This document shows positions 45,565-55,342 of a stretch of 64,000 bases of DNA, one piece after another. The position numbers were made by a program, and so were the translations under genes. The stretch is taken from NCBI RefSeq assembly GCF_028553745.1, contig NZ_CP067129.1:1718501-1782500 (forward strand). Reading direction: 5' to 3'. A model generated the notes under the pieces. The model worked only from the letters and a program-made list of their open reading frames with translations, was not told the DNA's origin and ran no database searches. The stretch is from Paracoccus seriniphilus (GTDB lineage: Bacteria; Pseudomonadota; Alphaproteobacteria; Rhodobacterales; Rhodobacteraceae). Position 1 is the stretch's first letter. The number at the start of each line of letters is the position of its first letter.

Positions 45565-45813
45565 TCAGGCCAGCAACGGATTGGCGAACAGCAACAGCAA
45601 CGCGATCACAAGGCAATAGATCGCCGTGGTCTCGATCATCGCCAGACCCACAAACAGCGTGCGCGATATGGTGTTCGCCGCCTCGGGCTGGCGCGCGATG
45701 GCATCCATGGCGGCGGCGACCGCACGACCCTCGGCAAGGGCGGGACCAATCGCCCCGAAGGACACGGAAAAGGCGGCACAGATGATACTGACGATCGGAG
45801 CGTAATCCATCAT
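45565..45813 (-). CDS. atpE: N-ATPase c-ring subunit AtpE
   Basis: Rotor-ring hairpin of 82 aa with two membrane helices. Helix 1 has GPALAEGRA with Glu28 where the sodium-binding Ilyobacter protein has Gln; helix 2 has the ion-binding Glu61 in IETTAIY. Thus two carboxylates are near the site, as reported for some N-ATPase c-rings, which suggests proton rather than sodium coupling. 4 nt from atpF; overlaps atpB. Confidence 0.92.
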   Translation of the reverse strand: MMDYAPIVSIICAAFSVSFGAIGPALAEGRAVAAAMDAIARQPEAANTISRTLFVGLAMIETTAIYCLVIALLLLFANPLLA

Positions 45814-46514
45814 TTATCCTTTTTCTCAGCAGAGGAAACAGGGGCGGGTTTCGGCTGGCCCTCTTCGACCGTGGCCGAGATGAAGACGATGGCCAGAATG
45901 GCGAAGATATAGGCCTGGACAAGGCCGGTCAGCAGATCCAGCGCCATCAGCGGGATCGGCACCAGCAGCCCCGCAAGCGAGGTAACAATGGCGATCACGA
46001 ACACGCCGCTCATGACATTTCCGAACAGGCGCACGAACATCGAAAAGACGCGGGTGATGCTTTCCATGATGTTCAGCGGGATCATCACGATATTGGGCGC
46101 GGCAAAGGATTTCAGATAGCCGCGCAGGCCCGCGCCGCGAATGCCGAACCAGATCACAGAAATGAAGACCAGCAGCGCCAGAGCGGCATCGGTCTCAAGC
46201 TGGGCGGTCGGAGGTTCTACCCCGGGAAGCAGGGAGGACCAGTTGGCGGCCAGAATGAACAGGAACAGCGAACCGATGAAGGCGCGATAGGGTTCGGGTC
46301 CGGCGCCGGTGGTTTCGCGGATCTGGGTGTCAACGGTGGTAACGATCAACTCGATCGCGGCCTGAAGCTTGCCGGGTTTCAGCGTCAGGCGGCGCGTCAG
46401 CAGGAATGCGCCCAGCACCAGCACTGCCATGATCACCCATGTGACCACAATCGCGCGACTGATCGGCACGGGCCCGACGTGAAACAGGATCATTGCATCC
46501 AGCGGAGAGTTCAT
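45810..46514 (-). CDS. atpB: N-ATPase a subunit AtpB
   Basis: Membrane ion-channel subunit (234 aa) with about five to six hydrophobic helices. The conserved Arg-containing helix reads SMFVRLFGNVMSGVF, with the essential Arg in FVRLFGN. Overlaps the neighbouring atpE and atpR genes by 4 nt each. Typical N-ATPase a subunits are short like this one. Confidence 0.9.
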   Translation of the reverse strand: MNSPLDAMILFHVGPVPISRAIVVTWVIMAVLVLGAFLLTRRLTLKPGKLQAAIELIVTTVDTQIRETTGAGPEPYRAFIGSLFLFILAANWSSLLPGVEPPTAQLETDAALALLVFISVIWFGIRGAGLRGYLKSFAAPNIVMIPLNIMESITRVFSMFVRLFGNVMSGVFVIAIVTSLAGLLVPIPLMALDLLTGLVQAYIFAILAIVFISATVEEGQPKPAPVSSAEKKDK

Positions 46515-46786
46515 GACCCGGCCCTCCGCGCTTTACCGACCAGAACTGCCTTGGCACTCAACACCCCCCCAAGGGCAGCCAGAAGCGCCAGCCCACCGAA
46601 CAGAACGGCGAGATAAAGCGCGGCGACCATGGCCCCAAGGCGGCCCAGTGTCAGCCCCAGCGCCAGCAGCGGACGGCCTTGGCCGACGATCAGATCGGCG
46701 GTCATGCGCAGGGCTGCGAAATAGGCAAAGCCCAGCAGCAATCCGGCAGAAAAGCAAACGGCAAGAGTCAGCGGCAGGTGGGTCAT
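46511..46786 (-). CDS. atpR: N-ATPase accessory membrane subunit AtpR
   Basis: 91-aa membrane protein with three hydrophobic segments (about 3-23, 33-55, 59-83). Position between atpQ and atpB identifies it as AtpR, a subunit specific to N-ATPases thought to aid a or c assembly. Start at ATG 46786, overlapping the atpQ stop by 4 nt; upstream in-frame ATGs exist but would overlap further. Confidence 0.82.
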   Translation of the reverse strand: MTHLPLTLAVCFSAGLLLGFAYFAALRMTADLIVGQGRPLLALGLTLGRLGAMVAALYLAVLFGGLALLAALGGVLSAKAVLVGKARRAGS

Positions 46787-47060
46787 TTCGCGTTCATCCA
46801 TTTCCATGCGGTCCAGCCCCCGACGCAAAGACCAAGAATCATGCAGGGGGCGGACCAGAAAATTCCGGTCCCAAATCGGGCATCCAGCCAGCGGCCCAGA
46901 AACAATCCGGCCAGCGTCGGCAAAATGAAGATCCAGCCCAGAACGCCAATCTGGGCCAGACGGCGCCCGACGGACATATCCCCCTCGCGCAGCCAGCGCG
47001 CGCGGCGCTCCCGGCGCAGGCGGGTCTGGACAACCAGCGGATCTTCCTCGGGGTCGGACA

Positions 47061-47061
<1 letters not shown>
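46783..47061 (-). CDS. atpQ: N-ATPase accessory subunit AtpQ (AtpI-like)
   Basis: 92-aa protein with two C-terminal membrane segments (about 39-57 and 68-86) after a basic N-terminus (RLRRERRARWLREG). AtpI/Z-like, matching the AtpQ position in N-ATPase operons. Starts at the last base of the atpC stop codon (TGATG). Confidence 0.82.
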
Positions 47062-48988
<1,927 letters not shown>

Positions 48989-49146
48989 TCACGCAATGGG
49001 CCAAAGGAAACACCGGCTGATTTCATTGAACATCTTCTATCTTCGCGGTCCCGCCACTATGACCGGCCCCGTCGCCTGTCCCCTGTCGGCCATCAGGACA
49101 TCGCGACGGAATTCGCCATCCGGGATCAGCAACAGGAGTCTCTGCC

Positions 49147-50352
49147 ATGAAAGTCGAACAACCCGTATTGGGCAGGAGGGGAACCATGCTCCTGCTGATT
49201 GTTCTCGGAGCTTTTCCCCCGCTGACCATGGATCTCTATCTGCCTGCGCTTCCACAGATGGCCGAGAATTTTTCCACCAGCCACGGCATGGTGAACCTGA
49301 CGCTTGGTGCCTATATGGTCGCCTTTGCGGTGGGCATGCTGTTCTGGGGGCCACTGAGCGAAAGAACCGGCCGCAAGCCGATCCTGTTCACGGCCCTGGC
49401 GATGTATATCGGGGCCAGCCTTCTTTGCGCCCTGGCCTTCAGCATCGAATCCCTGATCGCCTTCCGCATCCTGCAGGGATTTGCCGGGGGTGGCATCACC
49501 GTTGTCGGGACCGCCATCGTCAAGGATCTGTTCGACGGTCGGGAAAGAGAGCGGGTCATGGCCACGGTGATGTCCCTGGTGATCGTTGCCCCGATGATCG
49601 CTCCGGTCCTGGGCGCCTTCCTGTTGAAGATCGCCTCGTGGCACTGGATGTTCATCGCGCTGGCCATCTTCGGATGCTGTGGTGCCGCTCTTGTCAGCCT
49701 CTACAGGGACACGCTGGAGGAAAAATCGACGGGACCGCTTGTTCACGCATGGAGCCGGCTGGCCGTTGTTCTGCTCAATCCCAGATTCGCCTATCTGCTG
49801 GCCCTCTTTGCGATGGTGCCCATGTGCCTGATGGCCTTTCTGGGGATCGGAGCCTATGTCTATATCGACGGCTTCGGCCTGTCAGAGCAGACCTTTGGCT
49901 TCTTCTTTGCCTTCAATGCCGCATGTGCCACCCTGGGGCCGATGCTGTATCTGCGGCTGGCCCGTTTCATCCCCGTGCAGCGCATCATCCTGGGCTGCTT
50001 CGCTGTCCTGATCACGGGCGGTGCGGTGATGATCCTGTTCGGCAGCCTGTCGCCCTTCCTCTTTGCGGCTGTGGCGGCCGTCTCGACCGTCTCGGTGATC
50101 GTCGTGCGCGTCCCCGGCACCAACCTGCTGCTGGAACAGCAGGCGCGCGACACGGGATCGGCCGCAGCCCTGATCCAGTTCAGTGCAACGCTCATGGGCG
50201 CTGCGGGCATTCAGATCGTCTCCCTTCACCCGGAAGACCTGATCTGGAACTATGGGTTGCTGCTGATGGTGATCGGAACCTTCTGTGCGACGCTCTGGCT
50301 GCTGGTTCAGCGCCACCCCTTCGTCGCGGGCAAGCTGCCCCAACCCTTGTGA
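49147..50352 (+). CDS. Bcr/CflA-type MFS drug efflux transporter
   Basis: Twelve-helix proton-drug antiporter of the DHA1/Bcr-CflA group (401 aa). N-terminal motif FPPLTMDLYLPALPQM is diagnostic, and WGPLSERTGRKP is the loop 2-3 signature. Ribosome site CAGGAG. Divergent from the N-ATPase; the FNR box is between them. Substrate unknown. Confidence 0.9.
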   Translation: MKVEQPVLGRRGTMLLLIVLGAFPPLTMDLYLPALPQMAENFSTSHGMVNLTLGAYMVAFAVGMLFWGPLSERTGRKPILFTALAMYIGASLLCALAFSIESLIAFRILQGFAGGGITVVGTAIVKDLFDGRERERVMATVMSLVIVAPMIAPVLGAFLLKIASWHWMFIALAIFGCCGAALVSLYRDTLEEKSTGPLVHAWSRLAVVLLNPRFAYLLALFAMVPMCLMAFLGIGAYVYIDGFGLSEQTFGFFFAFNAACATLGPMLYLRLARFIPVQRIILGCFAVLITGGAVMILFGSLSPFLFAAVAAVSTVSVIVVRVPGTNLLLEQQARDTGSAAALIQFSATLMGAAGIQIVSLHPEDLIWNYGLLLMVIGTFCATLWLLVQRHPFVAGKLPQPL

Positions 50353-50361
50353 CACAAGAGA

Positions 50362-50385
50362 GGCACGCCCGGTTTTGGGCATGCC
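50362..50385. terminator. Terminator between the two MFS genes
   Basis: GGCACGCCC/GGGCATGCC stem (one G-U pair) with a 6-nt loop, between the convergent MFS transporter and emrB genes. No long T-run, so bidirectional or Rho-aided. Confidence 0.5.
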
Positions 50386-50395
50386 TTCGGCGGCG

Positions 50396-51955
50396 TCAAT
50401 GTGCGCCGCCGCCTCCCCGCGCGGCAGGCGGTTTCATCAGCAGGGATGCAAAGGCAAGGCTGGCGAACAACAGGCTGATCAGAACGAAGACATCGATGAA
50501 TGACATCACCGTGGCCTGTGCCTCAACGCGCGCGGCCATCTGCTGCAGGGCCCCTGTCGTGCCATTCAACCCGTGCGCAGTCAGATTTGCCGCCAGCAGG
50601 CTCAACTGGCGCAACGCCTCGTCATTCGACCATGTCACGGCCTCGGACAGGCGGGCATAGTGGAGGCTGCTGCGATCAGACAGCACCGTGTTGATGACTG
50701 CCAGCCCGACGGCACCGCCAAGATTGCGCATCAGGTTGTAAAGCCCTGAAGCTCCCTTCATCTTGCTGGGGGGCAATGTGCCAAGGGCAAGATTGTTGAT
50801 GGGCACCATGCACAGCATCAGCGACATGCCGCGAATGATCTGAGGCAGCAGCAGCTCCCAGAAATCCCACTCTGCGGTCATCCCGGTCAGGATCCACGTC
50901 GAACTGGCAAAACCCATGAAACCCACCAGAAGAATGGCGCGCAGATCGACCCGCGACGACAGCATCCCCACCAGCGGCGCACTGATGAACATGGAAAGCC
51001 CGGACACAAAGACGGTTTCGCCGATCATCAGGCTGTCATACCCGCGGATCGAGGCCAGATAGAGCGGATAGAGATAGGTCAGCCCGTAAAGCCCGATCCC
51101 CATGGTGAAGCTGAAGACCGAACCGACGGCGAAATTGGTGTCCCGAAAGGCCGAAAAATCGACCAATGGCTCTTCGCGCGTAAAGGCCCGCCAGAAGGTC
51201 ACGATTCCGCCGACCACCATGATCACCGTCATGGTCGAGACCATGTCGTCATCGAACCAGTCGTTGCCCGGACCTTCCTCGAGCACGAATTCCATCGCCC
51301 CCAGAAAGGCCGCCAGAGCGCCAAGCCCCAGCCAGTCGAAGCGGTTGAACAGGCTCCATTTCGGGCGGTCGAAATCAATCAGCATCCAGGCGCCGATCGT
51401 GACGCCGATTCCCGGAATCACATTGACCAGGAACAGCCAGTGCCATGACATCGTATGGCTGAGATAGCCCCCGACCGTCGGTCCCACCGTGGGCGCAAGC
51501 GTCGCGATCAGCCCGATCAGGGGGGAAACGACATTTCGTTTGGCCGGAGGAAATATCGTGAAGGCGGCGGCAAAGACCGACGGGATCATCCCGCCGCCAA
51601 GAAACCCCTGCAGCCCCCGCCAAAGGATCATCTCGGTGATCGTGGTCGATGTCGCGCACATGAAGCTGGATGCCGTGAATCCCGCGGCGGCAAGGGCAAA
51701 GAGGATGCGCGTGGACATCATCCGCGCCAGAAAGCCCGACAGCGGGATCATGACGACCTCGGCAATCAGATATGAGGTCTGCACCCAGCTGATCTCATCC
51801 GAACTGGCTCCCAGCCCCGCCTGAATGTCCGGCAAAGAGGCCGAGACGATCTGGATGTCCAGAATCGCCATGAACATCCCGAAGACCATGATGAAAAAGG
51901 CGATGACCCGGCGGCGGGTCAGTTCGGTTGAAAACTCCTGATCCGGGGCAGACAT
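50396..51955 (-). CDS. emrB: EmrB/QacA-type MFS multidrug transporter
   Basis: Fourteen-helix DHA2 antiporter (519 aa). MFGMFMAILDIQIVSASLPDIQ is the N-terminal family start, and the QGFLGGGMIPSVF region is helix 4 of the family. Works as the inner-membrane pump with EmrA and an outer-membrane TolC-like channel (not in the window). Starts 5 nt after the emrA stop. Confidence 0.92.
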   Translation of the reverse strand: MSAPDQEFSTELTRRRVIAFFIMVFGMFMAILDIQIVSASLPDIQAGLGASSDEISWVQTSYLIAEVVMIPLSGFLARMMSTRILFALAAAGFTASSFMCATSTTITEMILWRGLQGFLGGGMIPSVFAAAFTIFPPAKRNVVSPLIGLIATLAPTVGPTVGGYLSHTMSWHWLFLVNVIPGIGVTIGAWMLIDFDRPKWSLFNRFDWLGLGALAAFLGAMEFVLEEGPGNDWFDDDMVSTMTVIMVVGGIVTFWRAFTREEPLVDFSAFRDTNFAVGSVFSFTMGIGLYGLTYLYPLYLASIRGYDSLMIGETVFVSGLSMFISAPLVGMLSSRVDLRAILLVGFMGFASSTWILTGMTAEWDFWELLLPQIIRGMSLMLCMVPINNLALGTLPPSKMKGASGLYNLMRNLGGAVGLAVINTVLSDRSSLHYARLSEAVTWSNDEALRQLSLLAANLTAHGLNGTTGALQQMAARVEAQATVMSFIDVFVLISLLFASLAFASLLMKPPAARGGGGAH

Positions 51956-51960
51956 GGCGG

Positions 51961-53121
51961 CTATTCGGCTTTCGCCAGAATCGCCAGACCCTCATTGGAT
52001 CCGGTGCGGCTATCCACCTCGACCACCGCAGACAGGCCGGCCCGCAGATGTCCGGTCTCTATCGCAGATCGCGGGATGTCGATATGCACGGGCACACGCT
52101 GCACGATCTTGGTGAAATTGCCCGTGGCATTATCGGCAGGCAACAGCGAGAACACCGAGCCCGTCGCCGGAGACATCGAGGTCACCTTGCCCTTGAATGT
52201 CTGCCCGGGGATCGCATCAAAGGTGACATGCACATCCGCGCCAAGGGCCAGATCATACATCTGGGTTTCCTTGAAATTCGCCTCGACATAGAGCGAGTCC
52301 AGCGGAACCAGCGCGGCCAGATTGGCGCCGGGCGTGACAAGATCGCCAATTTCGATGGACAGATTGCCAATGGTTCCATCCGCAGGCGCGCGCAGAACGG
52401 TCAGATCCAGATCGCGCTGCGCCTGTTTCACGGTCAGTTCAAGTTCATGCCTGGTGCCCTGTGCCTCGGCCTTCTGGGCCTGCAGCACACCCACCTGCGC
52501 CTCGGCATTCAGGATCGTGGCCTCGGCGCTGGCCAGCGAGGCGGTCGTGGTTTCCAGCGTTTCGGTCGCCTCGTCCAGACGTGCCTGAGAGGTGACGCTG
52601 TTCTGGGCCAGTTTCTCGGCTCGTTCATAGTTGCGTTGCGCGGCGCGCAGTTGCGCCTCGGCCACGGCCTTCATGGCCCTGGCCTGTTCGACGCTTGCCT
52701 TGGCTGCGGTGATCTGGGCATCTATTCGCGCGATGGTCTGATCGGCGGTGCGGACCTTTTCCTTGGCGGTCTCCAATGCGATCCGGTAATCGCCATCATC
52801 CAGTTTCACCAGGATGTCACCCGCCTTGACCCGGTCGTTCTGCTTGACCGGCACTTCGACGACATAGCCTTGCACCCTGCTGCTGATCACCGTCGTGTCG
52901 GCGGTCACATAGGCATCATCGGTTTCGACCATGAAACGCCCTGTCGTCCAGTAATCGTAACCGAAATCCAGCGCGGCACCGATCACGGCAAACCCCAGAA
53001 CCATCAATGCAATCCGCTTGGCGCGTGATTTTTGCGGGGTCGAGGCCAACGGCATCTCGGCCGGATCTGCGGTGACATCAATCTTGTCGGTCTGCACAAT
53101 GTTGCGGTCGTGACGGGCCAT
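51961..53121 (-). CDS. emrA: HlyD-family membrane fusion protein (EmrA-like)
   Basis: Periplasmic adaptor (386 aa) with one N-terminal membrane helix (about 35-54), a lipoyl-like hairpin domain and a long coiled coil (about 110-215, rich in Ala, Glu, Gln). FMVETDDAYVTADTTVISSRVQG is the lipoyl start. ATG 53121 with GAGGA upstream. Co-operonic with emrB, facing a TetR gene across two operators. Confidence 0.9.
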   Translation of the reverse strand: MARHDRNIVQTDKIDVTADPAEMPLASTPQKSRAKRIALMVLGFAVIGAALDFGYDYWTTGRFMVETDDAYVTADTTVISSRVQGYVVEVPVKQNDRVKAGDILVKLDDGDYRIALETAKEKVRTADQTIARIDAQITAAKASVEQARAMKAVAEAQLRAAQRNYERAEKLAQNSVTSQARLDEATETLETTTASLASAEATILNAEAQVGVLQAQKAEAQGTRHELELTVKQAQRDLDLTVLRAPADGTIGNLSIEIGDLVTPGANLAALVPLDSLYVEANFKETQMYDLALGADVHVTFDAIPGQTFKGKVTSMSPATGSVFSLLPADNATGNFTKIVQRVPVHIDIPRSAIETGHLRAGLSAVVEVDSRTGSNEGLAILAKAE

Positions 53122-53171
53122 CAGATCTATCCTCGTTCCCTCGGGCGCCCATATTCGGCAAACTCCATCGT

Positions 53172-53186
53172 ACCGGGCGGTTCGAT
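53172..53186. promoter_or_regulatory. TetR-type operator, copy 1
   Basis: ACCGGGCGGTTCGAT, a variant of the copy at 53231. Core ACCG-N2-CGGT palindrome. Upstream of emrA. Confidence 0.55.
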
Positions 53187-53230
53187 CCGGCATTTAGATG
53201 GAGCAAAGGCTCACTACAAGCCTTTATCGC

Positions 53231-53245
53231 ACCGATCGGTTCGAT
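53231..53245. promoter_or_regulatory. TetR-type operator, copy 2
   Basis: ACCGATCGGTTCGAT with perfect ACCGATCGGT palindrome, 3 nt from the TetR gene start. Both copies share the 15-bp pattern ACCGnnCGGTTCGAT and are 59 nt apart (start to start), so two dimers could bind and repress both emrAB and the tetR gene. Confidence 0.65.
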
Positions 53246-53248
53246 TAG

Positions 53249-53899
53249 ATGGAACCCATGACACATGACACAGCCAAACCGCGCCGCCACGCCGCAGGGC
53301 AGGATCCGGCCAAACGGGAAGCCATCCTGAATGGCGCGGCCCGTGTATTTCTGGATTCTGGATTCGACAGCGCCAGCGTCAATGACATCTGTCGGGTCGC
53401 AGATGTGTCCAAGAGCACGCTGTATGTCTATTTCAGCGGCAAGGAAGATCTGTTCGAGGCGCTGCTGGAACGTGAAAGAGACCGCGTTTTCGCCAGCTTC
53501 GAAGACCGGCTGCAGGGCGATCTTCCGCTGCGGGAAAAGCTGTATGATTTCGCGTTTGCCTTTGCGCAGACATTATGCTCTGCCGAATTGATACGATCAC
53601 AGCGCACGGTGATCGCCATTGCCGAACGCATGCCCGAGCTTGGCGTCCGTTTCTATGAGGGCGGTGCCACGCGCATGCGCCAGATGGTCGAGACCTTCCT
53701 TCGCAACGAAACCGCTTCCGGCACCCTGGACATTCCCGATATCACGCTGGCCGCGTATCAGTTGATCGAACTGTCCACGGCCGGTCTGTGGCGACAATGC
53801 CTGTTCAGCAAGATCGAGTCCCCTCCTCCGCAAGAAAGCCTGCGCAAGACCTCGCGCAGCGCTGTCGATGTCTTTCTGGCAATGTATCTGAAGCGCTGA
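53249..53899 (+). CDS. TetR/AcrR-family repressor of emrAB
   Basis: Protein of 216 aa with an N-terminal HTH (about 22-68: KREAILNGAARVFLDSGFDSAS ... SKSTLYVYFSGKEDLF) and a C-terminal ligand-binding helical domain. Divergent from emrAB with two operator copies between. ATG 53249 is given; ATG 53258 has a better-spaced GGA and is an alternative. Confidence 0.9.
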   Translation: MEPMTHDTAKPRRHAAGQDPAKREAILNGAARVFLDSGFDSASVNDICRVADVSKSTLYVYFSGKEDLFEALLERERDRVFASFEDRLQGDLPLREKLYDFAFAFAQTLCSAELIRSQRTVIAIAERMPELGVRFYEGGATRMRQMVETFLRNETASGTLDIPDITLAAYQLIELSTAGLWRQCLFSKIESPPPQESLRKTSRSAVDVFLAMYLKR

Positions 53900-54224
53900 C
53901 GGCCTCCGGCGCACGATCTGCCCTGCGCATCGCTTGACCGAGCGTTTTTTCGGCCACGCCACGGGCTTGAATCCCCGCCCGTGTTTGCTAACTGAAATGA
54001 TGCAGGGTTTTCCTGCTATCTGACATCGCTGTATTGCGCAGAAGGTTTTGCCGGACAGGACCATCTCGCGTTCCGGAAACAGGATTCCGGCGGAGGGCGG
54101 TGATCACGCGTCACGCCAGTCCGAATCCGAGATGCCACCTCCGGCGGTCATGCCCATGCGGGTGATCGCACAGACCTTCATGCATGCATCGATGAGGCTT
54201 CGCTCTCAAGAGGAGGTTTTGCTG
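53900..54224. other. Intergenic stretch between the TetR gene and the glycosyltransferase gene
   Basis: 325 nt with a hairpin CACGGGC/GCCCGTG (53960-53983) after the TetR gene and a short CGCT/AGCG stem with six T residues before it (about 53931-53950). No coding frame is supported, although the glycosyltransferase reading frame stays open upstream to 54048. The promoter is not identified. Confidence 0.45.
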
Positions 54225-55325
54225 ATGAAGATCGCGCAGATCGCACCCTTGGAAGAAAGTTGCCCGCCGCGTCTGTATGGGGGCACGGAACGGATCGTCT
54301 CATATCTTGCCGAAGAACAGGTCCGGCAGGGCCATGAGGTCACGCTGTTTGCCAGTGGCGACAGCAAGACCAGCGCTCATCTGGTGCCCTGCAGCAAGGA
54401 GGCATTGCGCCTTGACCCCATGGTGACGAATTCGCTGCCATGGCATGTCGCCATGCTGGAGGAGGTTCGCCGGCGCGCCGATGAATTCGACGTGCTGCAT
54501 TTCCACATCGATTTCCTGCACTATCCCATGGCACAGCCCTTCGCGGACCGGATGGTCACGACGATGCACGGACGGCTTGACGGGCACGATCTGCGGCCGG
54601 TTTATGCGACCTTTCCCAACTATCCGCTGGTGTCGATCTCGGATGACCAGCGCGGGCCGTTGCCCTTCGTGAACTGGGCGGGAACGGTCTATCACGGCAT
54701 CCCCCGCGATCTGCTGCCCTTCACCGAACAGCCGCGGGGCGACTATCTGGCCTTTCTGGGCCGGATCTCGCCTGAAAAGCGCCCGGATCGCGCCATCGAG
54801 ATCGCCCGGCGCGCCGGCATGCCCCTGAAGATCGCGGCAAAGATCAGCGACACGGACCGCCGCTATTGGGAGGAGACCATCGCGCCGATGATCGAGACCT
54901 GCGATCACGTCGAATATGTCGGCGAGATCAATGAATCGCAGAAGGCCGATTTCCTTGGCAATGCCCGGGCGCTGCTGTTTCCCATCGACTGGCCCGAACC
55001 CTTCGGGCTGGTGATGATCGAAGCCATGGCCTGCGGCACGCCGGTAATAGCCTGGGAAAATGGCTCCGTGCCCGAAATCGTCGAGCCGGGCCTGACGGGC
55101 TATCTTGTCAAATCCCTGGACGAAGCCGTCATGGCACTGGGCAAGCTTGACCGGATCAGCAGACGTATCGTGCGGGCGACCTTCGAAGAGCGTTTCACCG
55201 CCGATCGCATGGCGCAGGATTATATCGACATCTATCGCGCCCTTCCCGGTGTCAGGGCCGCCACAACGCCAATGTTGCACCTGCGCGACGGCCGAGACGC
55301 CGACGTCCTGCAAGCGGCACAATGA
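54225..55325 (+). CDS. GT4-type glycosyltransferase
   Basis: Retaining glycosyltransferase (366 aa), GT-B fold. N-terminal MKIAQIAPLEESCPPRLYGGTER, and the C-terminal nucleotide-binding motif reads DWPEPFGLVMIEAMACGTPVIA with the E-x7-E pattern. GAGGAGG ribosome site at ATG 54225. Directly followed by a glucan debranching enzyme gene with overlapping stop and start, so the two may act on the same glucan; substrate unknown. Confidence 0.9.
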   Translation: MKIAQIAPLEESCPPRLYGGTERIVSYLAEEQVRQGHEVTLFASGDSKTSAHLVPCSKEALRLDPMVTNSLPWHVAMLEEVRRRADEFDVLHFHIDFLHYPMAQPFADRMVTTMHGRLDGHDLRPVYATFPNYPLVSISDDQRGPLPFVNWAGTVYHGIPRDLLPFTEQPRGDYLAFLGRISPEKRPDRAIEIARRAGMPLKIAAKISDTDRRYWEETIAPMIETCDHVEYVGEINESQKADFLGNARALLFPIDWPEPFGLVMIEAMACGTPVIAWENGSVPEIVEPGLTGYLVKSLDEAVMALGKLDRISRRIVRATFEERFTADRMAQDYIDIYRALPGVRAATTPMLHLRDGRDADVLQAAQ

Positions 55326-55342
55326 CAAGTGGAGAAATCGAG

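Noticed and set aside
48996..50660. 554-codon plus-strand open frame overlapping the Bcr-type MFS gene
   Set aside because: A different frame of the MFS transporter, extending into emrB on the other strand; no membrane pattern or known family.
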